From the NCBI RefSeq assembly GCF_000622085.1, contig NZ_JHWL01000003.1, positions 268,811 to 332,810 on the forward strand: a stretch of DNA of 64,000 bases, read 5' to 3'. This DNA is from Butyrivibrio proteoclasticus P6B7 (lineage in GTDB: Bacteria > Bacillota > Clostridia > Lachnospirales > Lachnospiraceae). The position numbers and the translations under genes are program-made. Numbering within the stretch: position 1 is the stretch's first letter; each line of letters opens with the position of its first letter. The notes below the pieces were generated by a model that saw nothing but the letters and a program-made list of their open reading frames with translations, was not told the origin of the DNA and did not search any database. Positions 1 through 9,637 of the stretch are shown piece by piece.

Positions 1-565
1 TAGAAATCTCTGGGAGCTCTCCGCCCCAGGTCTTCTGAGCCTGATCATAACCCTTCTTGAAGGCTTCACGCATATTCTCAAGCTTCTCCGGATCGTCTCC
101 TGCAAGGGCCTTTGCAAAGTCCAGAATTCTTTCTGAGGTCTGTTTAACGCCCCAGTAGCCGTCCTCTGCAATGTCTTCCTGTGCCTGAGCTTTGGTAGCT
201 GCATCTACAGTGAAATCGCCTTTTGCAAGGAATTTCCAGATAGAATCATCGTCATTATCAGTGTTAGCGATGCCGTAGGCATTGGCCTGCTTGCCCATCA
301 TCTTATGGACTATGTCCAAAAGTTGTTTCTGGCGGAGTGCATCATCAGCCTTTAACTGATTAATGATTTTGGTTCTGTCAGCTTCTTTTTGAGAAACAGT
401 GGCTGTCTTCTGACTGTCATCAGATTTCTCAAAAACGGCAGCAGCTTCCGCTTTCGCCGATACTTCAGAGTCTTTTTTCTTCTCCTCTACTGAGGAGGGA
501 TTCACACTCGAAGCATAGGTGGTTGCGATGTTGTTAGTAACCTCGGTAACTCCGTTTACGCCCAT
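1..565 (-). CDS. Conserved hypothetical protein, C-terminus cut by window edge
   Basis: The reading frame opens at an ATG (565-563) after an AAAAGGAG ribosome binding site and runs off the left edge, leaving 188 codons. The N-terminal ~60 residues are polar, Ser/Thr/Lys/Ala-rich and probably disordered. The second half is helical and ends with an AEDGYWGVKQTSERIL stretch followed by a KKGYDQAQKTWGGELPEIS segment. I recall this pattern from a conserved family of unknown function in Clostridia, but I cannot name it. There is no signal peptide or membrane segment, so it is probably cytoplasmic. It is divergent from ispE, with 198 bp between the starts. Confidence 0.75.
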   Translation of the reverse strand, partial: MGVNGVTEVTNNIATTYASSVNPSSVEEKKKDSEVSAKAEAAAVFEKSDDSQKTATVSQKEADRTKIINQLKADDALRQKQLLDIVHKMMGKQANAYGIANTDNDDDSIWKFLAKGDFTVDAATKAQAQEDIAEDGYWGVKQTSERILDFAKALAGDDPEKLENMREAFKKGYDQAQKTWGGELPEIS

Positions 566-763
566 ATAGAACTCCTTTTCCGCGACAGGTTAGCTACATT
601 TACCGCGCTGAAACGAAAACTATAGTTTACCTAATCTTCGTATCGTCACTAATTAAAAAAACTTTATAGCAGAAAACAAAAATTTATAGATTTTTTACTT
701 TTTTTCTTTTATGTGAGAACATAGAATGAGAATAATCAAAAAACTCGAAAATGGAGCGATTAA

Positions 764-1630
764 ATGATAGAAAAAAGAGCTTATGCAAAAATAAACCTTG
801 GTCTTGATGTAACAGGGAAAAGAGAAGACGGCTACCACATTGTAAAGATGATCATGCAGAACGTTGATCTCTACGATACACTGACCTTTGAGGCTAATGA
901 TACCGGTGAAATAACACTTAAGGCTTCAAGCCCAAGCATTCCTACAGATGATTCCAACCTTATCTGCAAGGTTGCAAGACAGCTTGCTGAGAAATATGGC
1001 GTAACTAAGGGCGTAGACATTACTCTTGAAAAGAGAATCCCCGTGGCAGCCGGAATGGCAGGCGGAAGTACAGACGGAGCAGCAGCTTACAAGGCTCTTA
1101 ACGAGCTTTGGGGCTTAAATCTCACTACAAAGGACATGTGTGAACTGGCAGTTAAGCTTGGCGCAGACATTCCATACTGTATCATTGGCGGAACAATGCT
1201 GGCTGAGGGAATTGGCGAAGAGCTCACTTCTATTAAAGAAATGCCTTCCTGCCATATTCTTATTGCCAAGCCTCCAATTGACGTTTCAACTGGCTGGGTC
1301 TACAAGGAGCTGGACAGCAAGGACATAGAGAACCACCCAGATATAGATGGTGTAAAAAGAGCTATCGAAGATGGTAATCTCTACGACATGTGTGATAAGA
1401 TAGACAACGTTCTTGAGAGAGTAACTGCTCCAAGATATGAAGAAATTGGAAAGCTTGAGTCAATAATGGAGGAGAACGGTGCTATCAGAGCTTTTATGAC
1501 AGGCAGCGGACCAACAGTCTTTGGTATCTACGATGATGAGAAAAAGGCTAAAGAAGGATACGAGGCCGTTGTTAACAGTGGTATTACTAAAGAGGTCTTT
1601 TTATCAGCACCAATAACTCCAGGCGAATGA
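764..1630 (+). CDS. ispE: 4-diphosphocytidyl-2-C-methyl-D-erythritol kinase (IspE)
   Basis: Phosphorylates CDP-methylerythritol at the 2-hydroxyl in the MEP route to isoprenoid precursors. The 288 residues have the GHMP-kinase layout: N-terminal KINLGLDV with the catalytic Lys of the family, the ATP-binding glycine-rich motif PVAAGMAGGSTDGAA at about residues 89-103, and the C-terminal MTGSGPTVFGIY motif. The length is normal. ATG start after a GGAG sequence. The next gene follows after 6 bp, so the two are probably cotranscribed, and a strong hairpin follows that gene. Confidence 0.96.
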   Translation: MIEKRAYAKINLGLDVTGKREDGYHIVKMIMQNVDLYDTLTFEANDTGEITLKASSPSIPTDDSNLICKVARQLAEKYGVTKGVDITLEKRIPVAAGMAGGSTDGAAAYKALNELWGLNLTTKDMCELAVKLGADIPYCIIGGTMLAEGIGEELTSIKEMPSCHILIAKPPIDVSTGWVYKELDSKDIENHPDIDGVKRAIEDGNLYDMCDKIDNVLERVTAPRYEEIGKLESIMEENGAIRAFMTGSGPTVFGIYDDEKKAKEGYEAVVNSGITKEVFLSAPITPGE

Positions 1631-1636
1631 GGTAAT

Positions 1637-2089
1637 ATGAAGAAAAACGTCAGTGTAAATGTTACAGGAGTTCACCACAGACAGGGTGAAGAGCCTGAAA
1701 AGATAATAACAACCTCCAGAGGTCTTATGGAGGTAAAAGATGACGGAATCAGGGTTGTGGATTATGTTGAGAGCCAGGAAACAGATGGAGAGAGCATTAA
1801 GGTCCACAATAAGCTCCTGATTGCATCGGATGAAAGGAGCATGGATCTGGTACGAGGCGGAGACAATAAGTCCAGACTTTCCTTTGGTGAAAAGATGGAG
1901 TGCAATACAGAGTACAATACTCCATACGGTTCACTTCAGATGAAGGTAAAGACCAGTTCTTTTGAATATAAAAAAAGTGATGATGAGGATTTGATTGAGA
2001 TCAGTGCTGACTATATCTTAGAGCTTGATGGTCAGGCCTTGTCAGAATCTCAGATAATGATAGAAATAAAAGAAGCGAAGACATATTAA
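1637..2089 (+). CDS. DUF1934 (YwiB-like) beta-barrel protein
   Basis: A 150-residue protein with alternating beta-strand pattern and no signal peptide. It fits the DUF1934/YwiB family, small lipocalin-like barrels of unknown function: N-terminal VNVTGVHHRQ, a central GRLSFGEKMECNTEYNTPYG-type region and a C-terminal strand with SADYILELDGQALSES. It lies 6 bp after ispE. The stop codon lies inside the following bidirectional terminator hairpin. The family assignment is by motif memory; function is unknown. Confidence 0.8.
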   Translation: MKKNVSVNVTGVHHRQGEEPEKIITTSRGLMEVKDDGIRVVDYVESQETDGESIKVHNKLLIASDERSMDLVRGGDNKSRLSFGEKMECNTEYNTPYGSLQMKVKTSSFEYKKSDDEDLIEISADYILELDGQALSESQIMIEIKEAKTY

Positions 2090-2107
2090 TGTCTTCGCTT
2101 TGTTTTG
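2073..2107. terminator. Bidirectional intrinsic terminator
   Basis: A perfect 12-bp stem (AAGCGAAGACAT at 2073-2084 pairing with 2089-2100) with the 4-nt loop ATTA, then a T-rich run to 2107. The left flank is A-rich, so it also works as a terminator for the minus-strand gene that ends at 2122. The stop codon of the DUF1934 gene is in the loop. Confidence 0.9.
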
Positions 2108-2121
2108 TCTTAATATGGAAA

Positions 2122-2595
2122 TTACTTAATCATCTTGGCGCCAGCCTTTTCCTGAGCCTTTGAAACGAGGTTCTTGAAGAATCCCTTCTTAGCTTCAGGA
2201 GCCTGGATCTTACCGTGAAGACCCTCTACCTTAGTAACATAGATACCGCTGACAGTTGCCTTAACTTCCTTCTTAACAGGAACCATATCAAAAATCTTAT
2301 CATCACAGATAAGGTTAGTAACACGAGCGCCTACACGAACCTTAAGGATTGGAAGCTTAGTTCCACGAAGATACTTAGGTGTCTGATCAAGAACTGCCTG
2401 TGGAAGACCTGCGTCGCGTAATTTCATTTTCTTTTTATCAATGATGAGCATACTCATTGTCTGCTTCATAGCATCAAGCTGAGCCTGCTGTTCGTCCATC
2501 TGCTTCTGCTTCTTTTTACCCCAAATAGTGATAGCAATAATAGCCGCTGTAAGAAGCACAATTACGACTATTAAGATAATCAATCCAACTTTCAA
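2122..2595 (-). CDS. Single-pass membrane protein of unknown function
   Basis: 157 residues. Residues 4-25 are a strongly hydrophobic membrane helix (Leu/Ile/Val only), followed by GKKKQKQ and a short coiled-coil or amphipathic segment to about residue 55, then a ~100-residue soluble domain rich in Val/Lys with beta-strand pattern. The topology is probably N-out/C-in because of the positive charges after the helix. It converges on the ispE operon with a shared terminator. I recognise no named domain. Confidence 0.8.
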   Translation of the reverse strand: MKVGLIILIVVIVLLTAAIIAITIWGKKKQKQMDEQQAQLDAMKQTMSMLIIDKKKMKLRDAGLPQAVLDQTPKYLRGTKLPILKVRVGARVTNLICDDKIFDMVPVKKEVKATVSGIYVTKVEGLHGKIQAPEAKKGFFKNLVSKAQEKAGAKMIK

Positions 2596-2748
2596 AATGA
2601 GACCTCCAAATAAAAATACATTGTGTAAAACAAATGATATTGTATCATTCTTTGTTTAGTTAAGCAAATAAAATACTTTAATAAGATGATAAGGTGTGGT
2701 AGTATAAGAAATATTGTTTTGTAATGTTTATTAATTAGGAGAGTTACT

Positions 2749-3954
2749 ATGAAGAAAAAGCTTTTTTTGGTCCTGATGAGCGCAGTGGCATGCGCGTCTA
2801 TGACTGGATGTTCACTTAAGAGTCCGCTTGATTCTAATACTAATGAAAGTGCCGCTACAGCATCTGCAAGCACAGAGACTGTTTCCGGACTTACAATTGA
2901 TTTTGCTAATCTTGAGACAATGACACTTAGCGAGATTACAGCATCAGATTACGTTACTCTTGGAGAGTACAAGGGAATCACAATTGAGCTTGCACAGCCT
3001 GTTGTAACAGATGAGCAGGTGGAGAGTGAGTTCCAGAATTTACTTAGCTATAATGCACCTACACAGGATGTTACTGGCAGACCTGTTCAGGAAGGTGACA
3101 CAGTTATCATTGATTATGTTGGTAAGTATGCTGATACACAGGAAGCCTTTGAGGGCGGTACTGCTACAGGCGCTTCACTTACAATTGGATCAGGAAGCTA
3201 TATAGATGGATTTGAGAGTGGACTTGTTGGTGTTAATGCTGGAGAGACAGTTGATCTTAACCTTACATTCCCAGCTGATTACCAGGCAACAGACCTTGCT
3301 GGTAAGGATGTTATCTTTACTGTAACTGTTCAGAGCATCACAGAGAGCTGTGATCCTACAGATGAGTGGGCAGCTTCTTTTGGTATCGAGGGTGTTACTA
3401 CAATCGATGGACTTAAGGACTACCTTAGAAATTCTCTTACAGAGGATGCAGAGAGCAACTACAGATCACAGCTTGAGACTATGGTTGTAGATACTGTTAC
3501 AGCAAACGCTATTTTCACACCAGTTCCAGAGAAGCTTCTTAATAGATACCTTGTAGAGCAGAACGACAGCTTAGAGTATTATGCAAGCATGTGGTCTCAG
3601 TATCAGGGAACACCTATTTCTACAAGCGATATCGTTTATCAGATGATGAACAATGAAGGCTACACAGGAACACCTGATGATTATTTAAAGAGTGCTACTA
3701 CAGAGATCGTTAATCAGTACGTATTATTCCAGGCTATCGCAGATGCAGAGGGAATTGTTGTAACTGATGAGGATGTAGATGCATACCTTAAAGAGAGCTA
3801 TGACAATGCTGGAACAACAGCTTATAGCTCTTTTGAAGAGTTCAGCGCAACAATTACAGACCGTGAGATGTACAAAGAGGGTCTTATGGCTCAGAAGGTT
3901 ATGGACTTCCTTGTAGAGAATGCTAACGTAGTAGAACCTGCTACAGAAGGCTGA
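2749..3954 (+). CDS. Lipoprotein peptidyl-prolyl isomerase, trigger-factor type
   Basis: 401 residues. The signal peptide ends in a lipobox with Cys21 (SMTGC), so the mature protein should be anchored outside the membrane. A Ser/Thr/Ala-rich linker is followed by an FKBP-type domain (about residues 100-200: EGDTVIIDYVGKY, IGSGSYIDGFESGLVGVNAGE, LTFPADYQA) and a helical region resembling the C-terminal chaperone domain of trigger factor (about 210-390). The ribosome-binding N-terminal domain of true trigger factor is absent. The likely role is folding of secreted proteins. AGGAG precedes the ATG. Monocistronic, with asnS 35 bp downstream. Confidence 0.88.
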   Translation: MKKKLFLVLMSAVACASMTGCSLKSPLDSNTNESAATASASTETVSGLTIDFANLETMTLSEITASDYVTLGEYKGITIELAQPVVTDEQVESEFQNLLSYNAPTQDVTGRPVQEGDTVIIDYVGKYADTQEAFEGGTATGASLTIGSGSYIDGFESGLVGVNAGETVDLNLTFPADYQATDLAGKDVIFTVTVQSITESCDPTDEWAASFGIEGVTTIDGLKDYLRNSLTEDAESNYRSQLETMVVDTVTANAIFTPVPEKLLNRYLVEQNDSLEYYASMWSQYQGTPISTSDIVYQMMNNEGYTGTPDDYLKSATTEIVNQYVLFQAIADAEGIVVTDEDVDAYLKESYDNAGTTAYSSFEEFSATITDREMYKEGLMAQKVMDFLVENANVVEPATEG

Positions 3955-3989
3955 TAATAAGAAATAATTAAGTAAAAGGGGATTGAGAT

Positions 3990-5381
3990 ATGGAATTAAC
4001 AGATATCAGAGCATTATTTCAAGAACAGGATAAATATGTTGGTCAGGAAGTGACTGTTGGAGGTTGGATCAGAAACATTCGCGATTCCAAGACAATCGGA
4101 TTTATTATGTTGAATGATGGTACTTATTTCAAACCTCTTCAGGTAGTATATTCAGATGAGCTTGCTAACTTCGCAAGCATCAGTAAGCTAAATGTTGGTG
4201 CTGCTGTTATTGTAACTGGTCAGATCGTTGCAACACCAGATGCTAAGCAGCCTTTCGAGATGCAGGCTAAGACAGTAGAGATTGAGGGAGCTTCAACTCC
4301 AGATTATCCACTTCAGCCTAAGCGTCACTCACTTGAGTATCTTAGAACTCTTCCACATCTTCGTGCTAGAACTAACACCTTCGAGGCTGTATTCAGAGTT
4401 CGTTCAGTAGCAGCTTATGCTATTCACTCTTTCTTCCAGGAGAGAGATTTCGTATATGTTCACACACCACTTATCACAGGAAGTGACTGTGAGGGTGCTG
4501 GAGAAATGTTCCAGGTTACAACACTTGATCTTAACAACGTTCCTAAGACTGAAGAGGGAACAGTTGACTTCTCCAAGGATTTCTTTGGTAAGCCAGTTAA
4601 CCTTACAGTTAGTGGACAGCTCAACGTTGAGACTTATGCTTTCGCATTTAAGAATGTTTACACATTTGGACCTACATTCAGAGCTGAGAACTCTAACACT
4701 ACAAGACATGCAGCTGAGTTCTGGATGATCGAGCCTGAGATGTGCTTCGCAGATCTTAAGGACGACTGTGATACAGCAGAAGCAATGCTTAAGTATGTTA
4801 TCAACTACGTATTAGAGCACTGCCCAGAGGAGATGGCATTCTTCAACGAGTTCATCGACAAGGGTCTTATCGACAGACTTCACAACGTTGTTAACAACGA
4901 GTTTGGACGTATCACATACACAGAAGCTATTGAGCTTTTAGAGAAGCACAATGACAAGTTCGATTACAAGGTTTCATGGGGCTGTGATCTTCAGACAGAG
5001 CATGAGAGATACCTTACAGAGGAGATTTTCAAGAAGCCTGTATTTGTAACAGATTATCCTAAGGAAATCAAAGCTTTCTATATGAAGCTTAACCCAGACG
5101 GAAAGACTGTTGCAGCTGCTGACTGTCTCGTTCCAGGAATTGGAGAGATTATCGGTGGTAGCCAGAGAGAAGATGACCTTGCACTTCTCGAACAGCGTAT
5201 GGATGAGCTTGGAATGAAGAAGGACGAGTACCAGTTCTACCTTGATCTTCGTAGATATGGTAGCGTTCGTCACGCAGGATTCGGTCTCGGATTTGAGAGA
5301 TGTGTAATGTACCTTACAGGTATGGGTAACATCAGAGATGTAGAATCATTCCCAAGAACAGTTGGAAACTGTGAGCTTTAA
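3990..5381 (+). CDS. asnS: Asparaginyl-tRNA synthetase
   Basis: Charges tRNA-Asn in the cytoplasm. It has an N-terminal OB-fold anticodon-binding domain ([21 protein letters not shown], residues ~20-45) and a class II catalytic core with motif 2 ([21 protein letters not shown]) and motif 3 near the C-terminus ([20 protein letters not shown]). 463 residues is standard. Asn rather than Asp specificity is inferred from the overall match to bacterial AsnRS. GGGG precedes the ATG. Confidence 0.96.
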   Translation: MELTDIRALFQEQDKYVGQEVTVGGWIRNIRDSKTIGFIMLNDGTYFKPLQVVYSDELANFASISKLNVGAAVIVTGQIVATPDAKQPFEMQAKTVEIEGASTPDYPLQPKRHSLEYLRTLPHLRARTNTFEAVFRVRSVAAYAIHSFFQERDFVYVHTPLITGSDCEGAGEMFQVTTLDLNNVPKTEEGTVDFSKDFFGKPVNLTVSGQLNVETYAFAFKNVYTFGPTFRAENSNTTRHAAEFWMIEPEMCFADLKDDCDTAEAMLKYVINYVLEHCPEEMAFFNEFIDKGLIDRLHNVVNNEFGRITYTEAIELLEKHNDKFDYKVSWGCDLQTEHERYLTEEIFKKPVFVTDYPKEIKAFYMKLNPDGKTVAAADCLVPGIGEIIGGSQREDDLALLEQRMDELGMKKDEYQFYLDLRRYGSVRHAGFGLGFERCVMYLTGMGNIRDVESFPRTVGNCEL

Positions 5382-5436
5382 CGCTATAATGATGGTGTAA
5401 CAATCAATAATAATGATTAAGACAAGGGGGATAGGT

Positions 5437-6750
5437 ATGAAAAAAAGAAATTTCTTTGTTGCTATAGCTATGTCCCTTGTAATGAGTATACTGGTGGTGG
5501 ACCCTGTATGGGCTACCACCAGTACTGATTTAGAGGAAAATCAAAAGAAGCTCGAGGAAGAAGAAAAAGAGCTGGAGAAACAAAAGAAGGATCTGGAGAA
5601 GCAACAACAGGACAGTCAGGACAAGCTTGACGAAACCAATAGCCAGATTGATGATATTTCTGAGGCTCAGGGAGAGACCAAGGACGCCATTGATGCAACT
5701 AACAGTGAACTTGTAGGTCTTTTAGCAGATATCGAGCTGATTAAGGAAGATATAGCTAACAAAGAAGCCGAGATAGAGGTTACCAATGCTGAATACGAGG
5801 CGGCTAAGCTAGAGGAAGAGACTCTGTATGCTGCCATGGTGGAACGTATTAAGTTCATGTATGAGAAGGGAAATATGTCCTATGTGCAGATTCTTCTTAC
5901 AGCCACCAGTTATTCAGATGCCCTCAATAAGGCAATGTACATTGAAGAGCTTTACGAGTACGACAGACAGAAGCTTGCAGAGTTTATAAGCGCCAAGGAG
6001 ACAGCGGAGGCTTATGGTCAGCAGCTTGAAGAGGAAAAGGGAGAACTGGAGACCTCTGAATATGAGCTTGAGCTTGAACAGGCTTATATGGAGGAACTCC
6101 TTGAAGAATATAAGGCGACTTACAGCGACTACGAGGTTAAGCTTGCAAAGGCTAAGCAGGATGCAGCTGTTTATGCAGCCCAGGTTAAGAGCCAGCAGTC
6201 CAGCATTGCTTCCCTGCAGAAGCAAATAGAGCAGAAGCAGAAGGAAGTGGATGAGGCCAAGAAGGCCACTGAGGAAGCCAAGGCAGCGGAACAGCAGCAA
6301 AATCAGTCGGAGACATCCAGTGGAACTTCTGGTGGATCCTCTGGAGGAAAGAGTAGCTCAGGCGGATCCTCGGGAAGCGGATCTAAGGACACTTCTGCTC
6401 CAGGTAGTCTGACTGGCCAGAATGTGGCTAATTACGCCTGCAGATTTGTAGGCAATCCATATGTTCCAGGTGGAACGAGCCTTACAGATGGAGCTGATTG
6501 CTCTGGTTTTGTAATGGCTGTATATAAAGCCTTTGGAGTATCTGTTCCAAGAACATCCTGGGCGCAGGGTTCTTATGGCAGAGAGGTTTCCTATTCAGAA
6601 GCCCAGCCTGGAGATGTAATATATTATGGTGGACATGTTGGTATCTATATTGGAAATGGTACTATTGTTCATGCCAGCACCCAGAAGACGGGAATTAAGT
6701 ATTCGCCAGCAACCTACAGATCTATTATCTGTGTTAGAAGGTTCATATAA
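5437..6750 (+). CDS. Secreted CwlO-like peptidoglycan hydrolase, NlpC/P60
   Basis: 437 residues from the ATG at 5437, chosen over an in-frame ATG 24 bp upstream because AAGGGGG lies 6 nt before it and a signal peptide (MKKRNFFVAIAMSLVMSILV...VWA) starts there. A long Glu/Lys/Gln coiled coil (about 28-285) is followed by a Gly/Ser linker and an NlpC/P60 domain (about 325-437) with catalytic Cys in ADCSGF (~355) and His in YYGGHVGIYIG. This is the architecture of D,L-endopeptidases whose coiled coil controls access to the wall. Sits between asnS and guaA. Confidence 0.93.
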   Translation: MKKRNFFVAIAMSLVMSILVVDPVWATTSTDLEENQKKLEEEEKELEKQKKDLEKQQQDSQDKLDETNSQIDDISEAQGETKDAIDATNSELVGLLADIELIKEDIANKEAEIEVTNAEYEAAKLEEETLYAAMVERIKFMYEKGNMSYVQILLTATSYSDALNKAMYIEELYEYDRQKLAEFISAKETAEAYGQQLEEEKGELETSEYELELEQAYMEELLEEYKATYSDYEVKLAKAKQDAAVYAAQVKSQQSSIASLQKQIEQKQKEVDEAKKATEEAKAAEQQQNQSETSSGTSGGSSGGKSSSGGSSGSGSKDTSAPGSLTGQNVANYACRFVGNPYVPGGTSLTDGADCSGFVMAVYKAFGVSVPRTSWAQGSYGREVSYSEAQPGDVIYYGGHVGIYIGNGTIVHASTQKTGIKYSPATYRSIICVRRFI

Positions 6751-6773
6751 GCATAAATGAAAGGAAGTACTAA

Positions 6774-8336
6774 ATGGCAGCAGAAGAAAAGGTCATAGTA
6801 ATCGACTTTGGCGGACAGTACAATCAGCTGGTTGCGCGTCGCGTCAGAGAATGTAACGTTTATTGTGAGATTTACTCCTATCGCACACCAATTGATCAGA
6901 TCAAGGAGATGAATCCAAAGGGAATCATCTTAACAGGTGGTCCTAATTCATGTTATGAAGAGGGCGCTCCTACTTATACCAAGGAACTTTTTGAACTTGG
7001 TATTCCTGTACTTGGTTTGTGTTATGGCGCTCAGCTCATGATGCATGTTCTTGGCGGTAAAGTTGAGAAAGCTCCTGTTCGTGAGTATGGTAAGACAGAG
7101 ACATTTATTGATGGTTCAAAGGAAGCTCTTTTTGCAGGAGTAGAGGATAAGACCATCGTGTGGATGAGTCACTTCGACTATATCAGCAAGGTTGCACCTG
7201 GATTTGAAATCATTGCTCACACAGCAGATTGCCCAGTTGCTGCAGCTGCTTGTGAAGATAAAAAGCTCTATGCAATTCAGTTCCATCCAGAAGTTCTTCA
7301 TACTGCTAAAGGTAAGGAAATCCTTCATAACTTCGTTCGCGGTATCTGTGAGACAGCCGGAACCTGGAGAATGGATTCCTTTGTTGAGAATACTATTAAA
7401 GAGATCAGAGAAAAGGTTGGAGATGGCAAGGTGCTTCTTGCTCTTTCTGGCGGCGTAGATTCATCTGTTCTTGCAGCGCTCCTTGCTAAGGCTATTGGTA
7501 AGCAGCTCACCTGCGTATTTGTAGACCATGGTCTTCTTCGTAAGAATGAGGGAGATGAGGTTGAGGGCGTATTTGGTCCTAACGGTAATTTTGATATTAA
7601 CTTCATCCGCGTCAATGCGGCTGAGAGATACTATGCTAAGCTTAAGGGCGTTGAAGAGCCTGAGCGTAAGCGTAAGATAATTGGTGAAGAGTTTATCAGA
7701 GTATTTGAAGAAGAAGCCAAGAAGATTGGCACAGTTGACTTCCTTGCTCAGGGAACAATTTATCCAGACGTTGTAGAGTCAGGACTTGGCGGCGAGTCAG
7801 TTGTTATCAAGTCTCACCACAACGTAGGTGGACTTCCTGATTATGTTGATTTCAAGGAGATCATCGAGCCACTTCGTTCACTGTTTAAGGATGAAGTAAG
7901 AAAGGCCGGACTTGAGCTGGGACTTCCAGAATATCTCGTATTCCGTCAGCCATTCCCTGGTCCAGGCCTTGGGATCCGTATTATCGGAGAGGTATCTGCA
8001 GAGAAGGTTCGAATCGTTCAGGATGCAGACTACATTTATAGAACAGAGCTTGCACAGGCCCACAAGGAAGGCATTATCACTAAGCTTCCAGATCAGTACT
8101 TTGCAGCCCTTTCTAACATGAGATCTGTAGGTGTTATGGGCGATGAGCGTACCTATGATTACGCCGTAGTCCTTCGCGCAGTAGAGACCATCGACTTCAT
8201 GACAGCTGAATCTTCCGAGATTCCTTTCGAGGTCCTTCAGAAAGTCATGAGCCGCATAATCAACGAGGTTAAGGGTGTTAACCGCGTAATGTATGACCTG
8301 ACAAGTAAGCCACCAGGAACTGTGGAACTGGAGTGA
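6774..8336 (+). CDS. guaA: GMP synthase, glutamine-hydrolysing
   Basis: Converts XMP to GMP using glutamine and ATP. 520 residues in the normal order. The class I amidotransferase domain has the Cys nucleophile in [10 protein letters not shown] (about residue 83) and His/Glu in QFHPEVLHT. The ATP pyrophosphatase domain has the P-loop [12 protein letters not shown]. The dimerisation domain ends [20 protein letters not shown] start after AAGGA. A terminator follows at 8421. Monocistronic. Confidence 0.97.
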   Translation: MAAEEKVIVIDFGGQYNQLVARRVRECNVYCEIYSYRTPIDQIKEMNPKGIILTGGPNSCYEEGAPTYTKELFELGIPVLGLCYGAQLMMHVLGGKVEKAPVREYGKTETFIDGSKEALFAGVEDKTIVWMSHFDYISKVAPGFEIIAHTADCPVAAAACEDKKLYAIQFHPEVLHTAKGKEILHNFVRGICETAGTWRMDSFVENTIKEIREKVGDGKVLLALSGGVDSSVLAALLAKAIGKQLTCVFVDHGLLRKNEGDEVEGVFGPNGNFDINFIRVNAAERYYAKLKGVEEPERKRKIIGEEFIRVFEEEAKKIGTVDFLAQGTIYPDVVESGLGGESVVIKSHHNVGGLPDYVDFKEIIEPLRSLFKDEVRKAGLELGLPEYLVFRQPFPGPGLGIRIIGEVSAEKVRIVQDADYIYRTELAQAHKEGIITKLPDQYFAALSNMRSVGVMGDERTYDYAVVLRAVETIDFMTAESSEIPFEVLQKVMSRIINEVKGVNRVMYDLTSKPPGTVELE

Positions 8337-8420
8337 TAACGAGCATTTCTGCAAAGCCAGTATTTACAGGGCTTTGGGACGTGCGCGGGAGTGTGGCGAC
8401 AATAAAATGACAATACATAG

Positions 8421-8466
8421 AGCCGTAGTAAATGCGAGATTGCATTTACTGCGGCTTTTGTTTTTG
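8421..8466 (+). terminator. Intrinsic terminator after guaA
   Basis: A 15-bp stem, AGCCGTAGTAAATGC (8421-8435) against 8442-8456 with one G-U pair, and a 6-nt loop, followed by TTTGTTTTT. A smaller hairpin around 8353-8378 (CAAAGCC / GGGCTTTG) precedes it. Confidence 0.85.
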
Positions 8467-9026
8467 ACCCTTTACAAATACTATTAGCATGTGTATAGTA
8501 TTTCACGTATTATTCTAGAGATTTCTTTCAAGAATTCTTTTGAAATAGCTAATCTAGTTCATGAATAGCTATAATACCCTATTATTTCGATTGAGATTGG
8601 ACATGTACTGACTAAGCAGTTGGTTTTGGCATATGAAGTGTACATTTGTAGCCCTGTTAGTATGCTTTAAACATCTGTGTGGAGGCAGTGTATCGATTGT
8701 TCTCATGGAAAAAGCATATTAAAGAACTATTTTAAGAAGTATTAATATGCATAATCGTTGTCGGATGATTAAGCAAATCAATGAATCATAGAGTAAAAGC
8801 ATACGAAAAAACTATATATGACAAGTTAATATGCACTTTGCGAAAGAAAGAGGTATTTAAACAATCATATGAGCTGAATATATGCATATTAAAGATGCAA
8901 ATAGATACAAACTAATATGATTACTAGTTCAGAAGTGTTTAGAAGTAGCATCAATAGAAACATAGAATGAGCATCAATAGAAACACATAAATATCAGATG
9001 AGTAAGAAAAAGGAGAACCACGCGAA
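8467..9026. other. AT-rich non-coding stretch with repeated TTAATATGC motif
   Basis: About 560 bp with no credible gene on either strand. It is visibly more AT-rich than the core genes around it. It contains GCATATTAA or its complement four times (8714, 8742, 8826, 8884) and a 16-bp direct repeat AGCATCAATAGAAACA at 8947-8962 and 8970-8985. It marks the left border of the accessory region and may hold the control region for the gene at 9027. Confidence 0.6.
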
Positions 9027-9566
9027 TTGATGATAGATAGTAAGGAAGTAGAAACAAGCCGAGCAGTTTGTAGTGCAATTAAAGAACATAAGATTGAGCT
9101 AGAGAGAATAATCAAAAAGTTAGAACAAGGGGTCTTAGTAGCACCTAAAGGCGGTCTACGGGTATTAAGACGAAAAAACTCCTTCCAGTATTATTGGAGA
9201 AAAAAATCACAAGATGTCAATGGTATTTATATTCCCAAAAGTGAAATGAAAACAGCGATTAAGCTTGCTCAAAGAGATTACGATCAAAAAGTATTGGTTA
9301 TTGCCAAGGAAGAATTGAGTATTATAAGTTCCTATGAAAGCTTGATAAGAAGCAAGCCTATCGAAAACGTGATCGAACAGTTCAATGAAGGAAGAAGATG
9401 CTTAATAAATCCAATTGTTATTTCAGATAAGAACATTAAAAAGATTTCGCTTTATGAACAGAGTGGCTATCATGCAGGAAATAACATGATTCTAACATTT
9501 GAGTCTTCACAAGTGCCGTTGAATTCTAATATAATTAAGAATAAAATAGAGCAATACCTGATGTAG
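9027..9566 (+). CDS. Nuclease-family protein lacking its PD-(D/E)XK core (likely decayed)
   Basis: 179 residues. The start is TTG at 9027 or ATG at 9030, both after AAGGAG at 9010-9015. The first ~130 residues (coiled coil, then GLRVLRRKNSFQYYWRKK and KSEMKTAIKLAQRDYDQKVL) match the N-terminus of a ~300-residue Firmicutes family that I recall as having a PD-(D/E)XK-like core of the RSKSE / PDFT / YWEH type. Here CLINPIVISD runs straight into KISLYEQSGYHAGNNMILTFE, which resembles the extreme C-terminus of that family. The catalytic middle (about 100 residues) is missing without loss of frame. Probably inactive as a nuclease. The family comparison is from memory. Confidence 0.6.
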   Translation: MMIDSKEVETSRAVCSAIKEHKIELERIIKKLEQGVLVAPKGGLRVLRRKNSFQYYWRKKSQDVNGIYIPKSEMKTAIKLAQRDYDQKVLVIAKEELSIISSYESLIRSKPIENVIEQFNEGRRCLINPIVISDKNIKKISLYEQSGYHAGNNMILTFESSQVPLNSNIIKNKIEQYLM

Positions 9567-9637
9567 ACTGGTATTACGCAGGAATAAAGAATGAGCTGGA
9601 TCGTTATACATAATTAATCGGTTGAAGGGGAAGTTAT

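Noticed and set aside
617..628. 12-bp palindrome AAACTATAGTTT upstream of ispE and the left-edge gene
   Set aside because: Short AT-rich palindromes arise easily by chance and nothing else here supports an operator.
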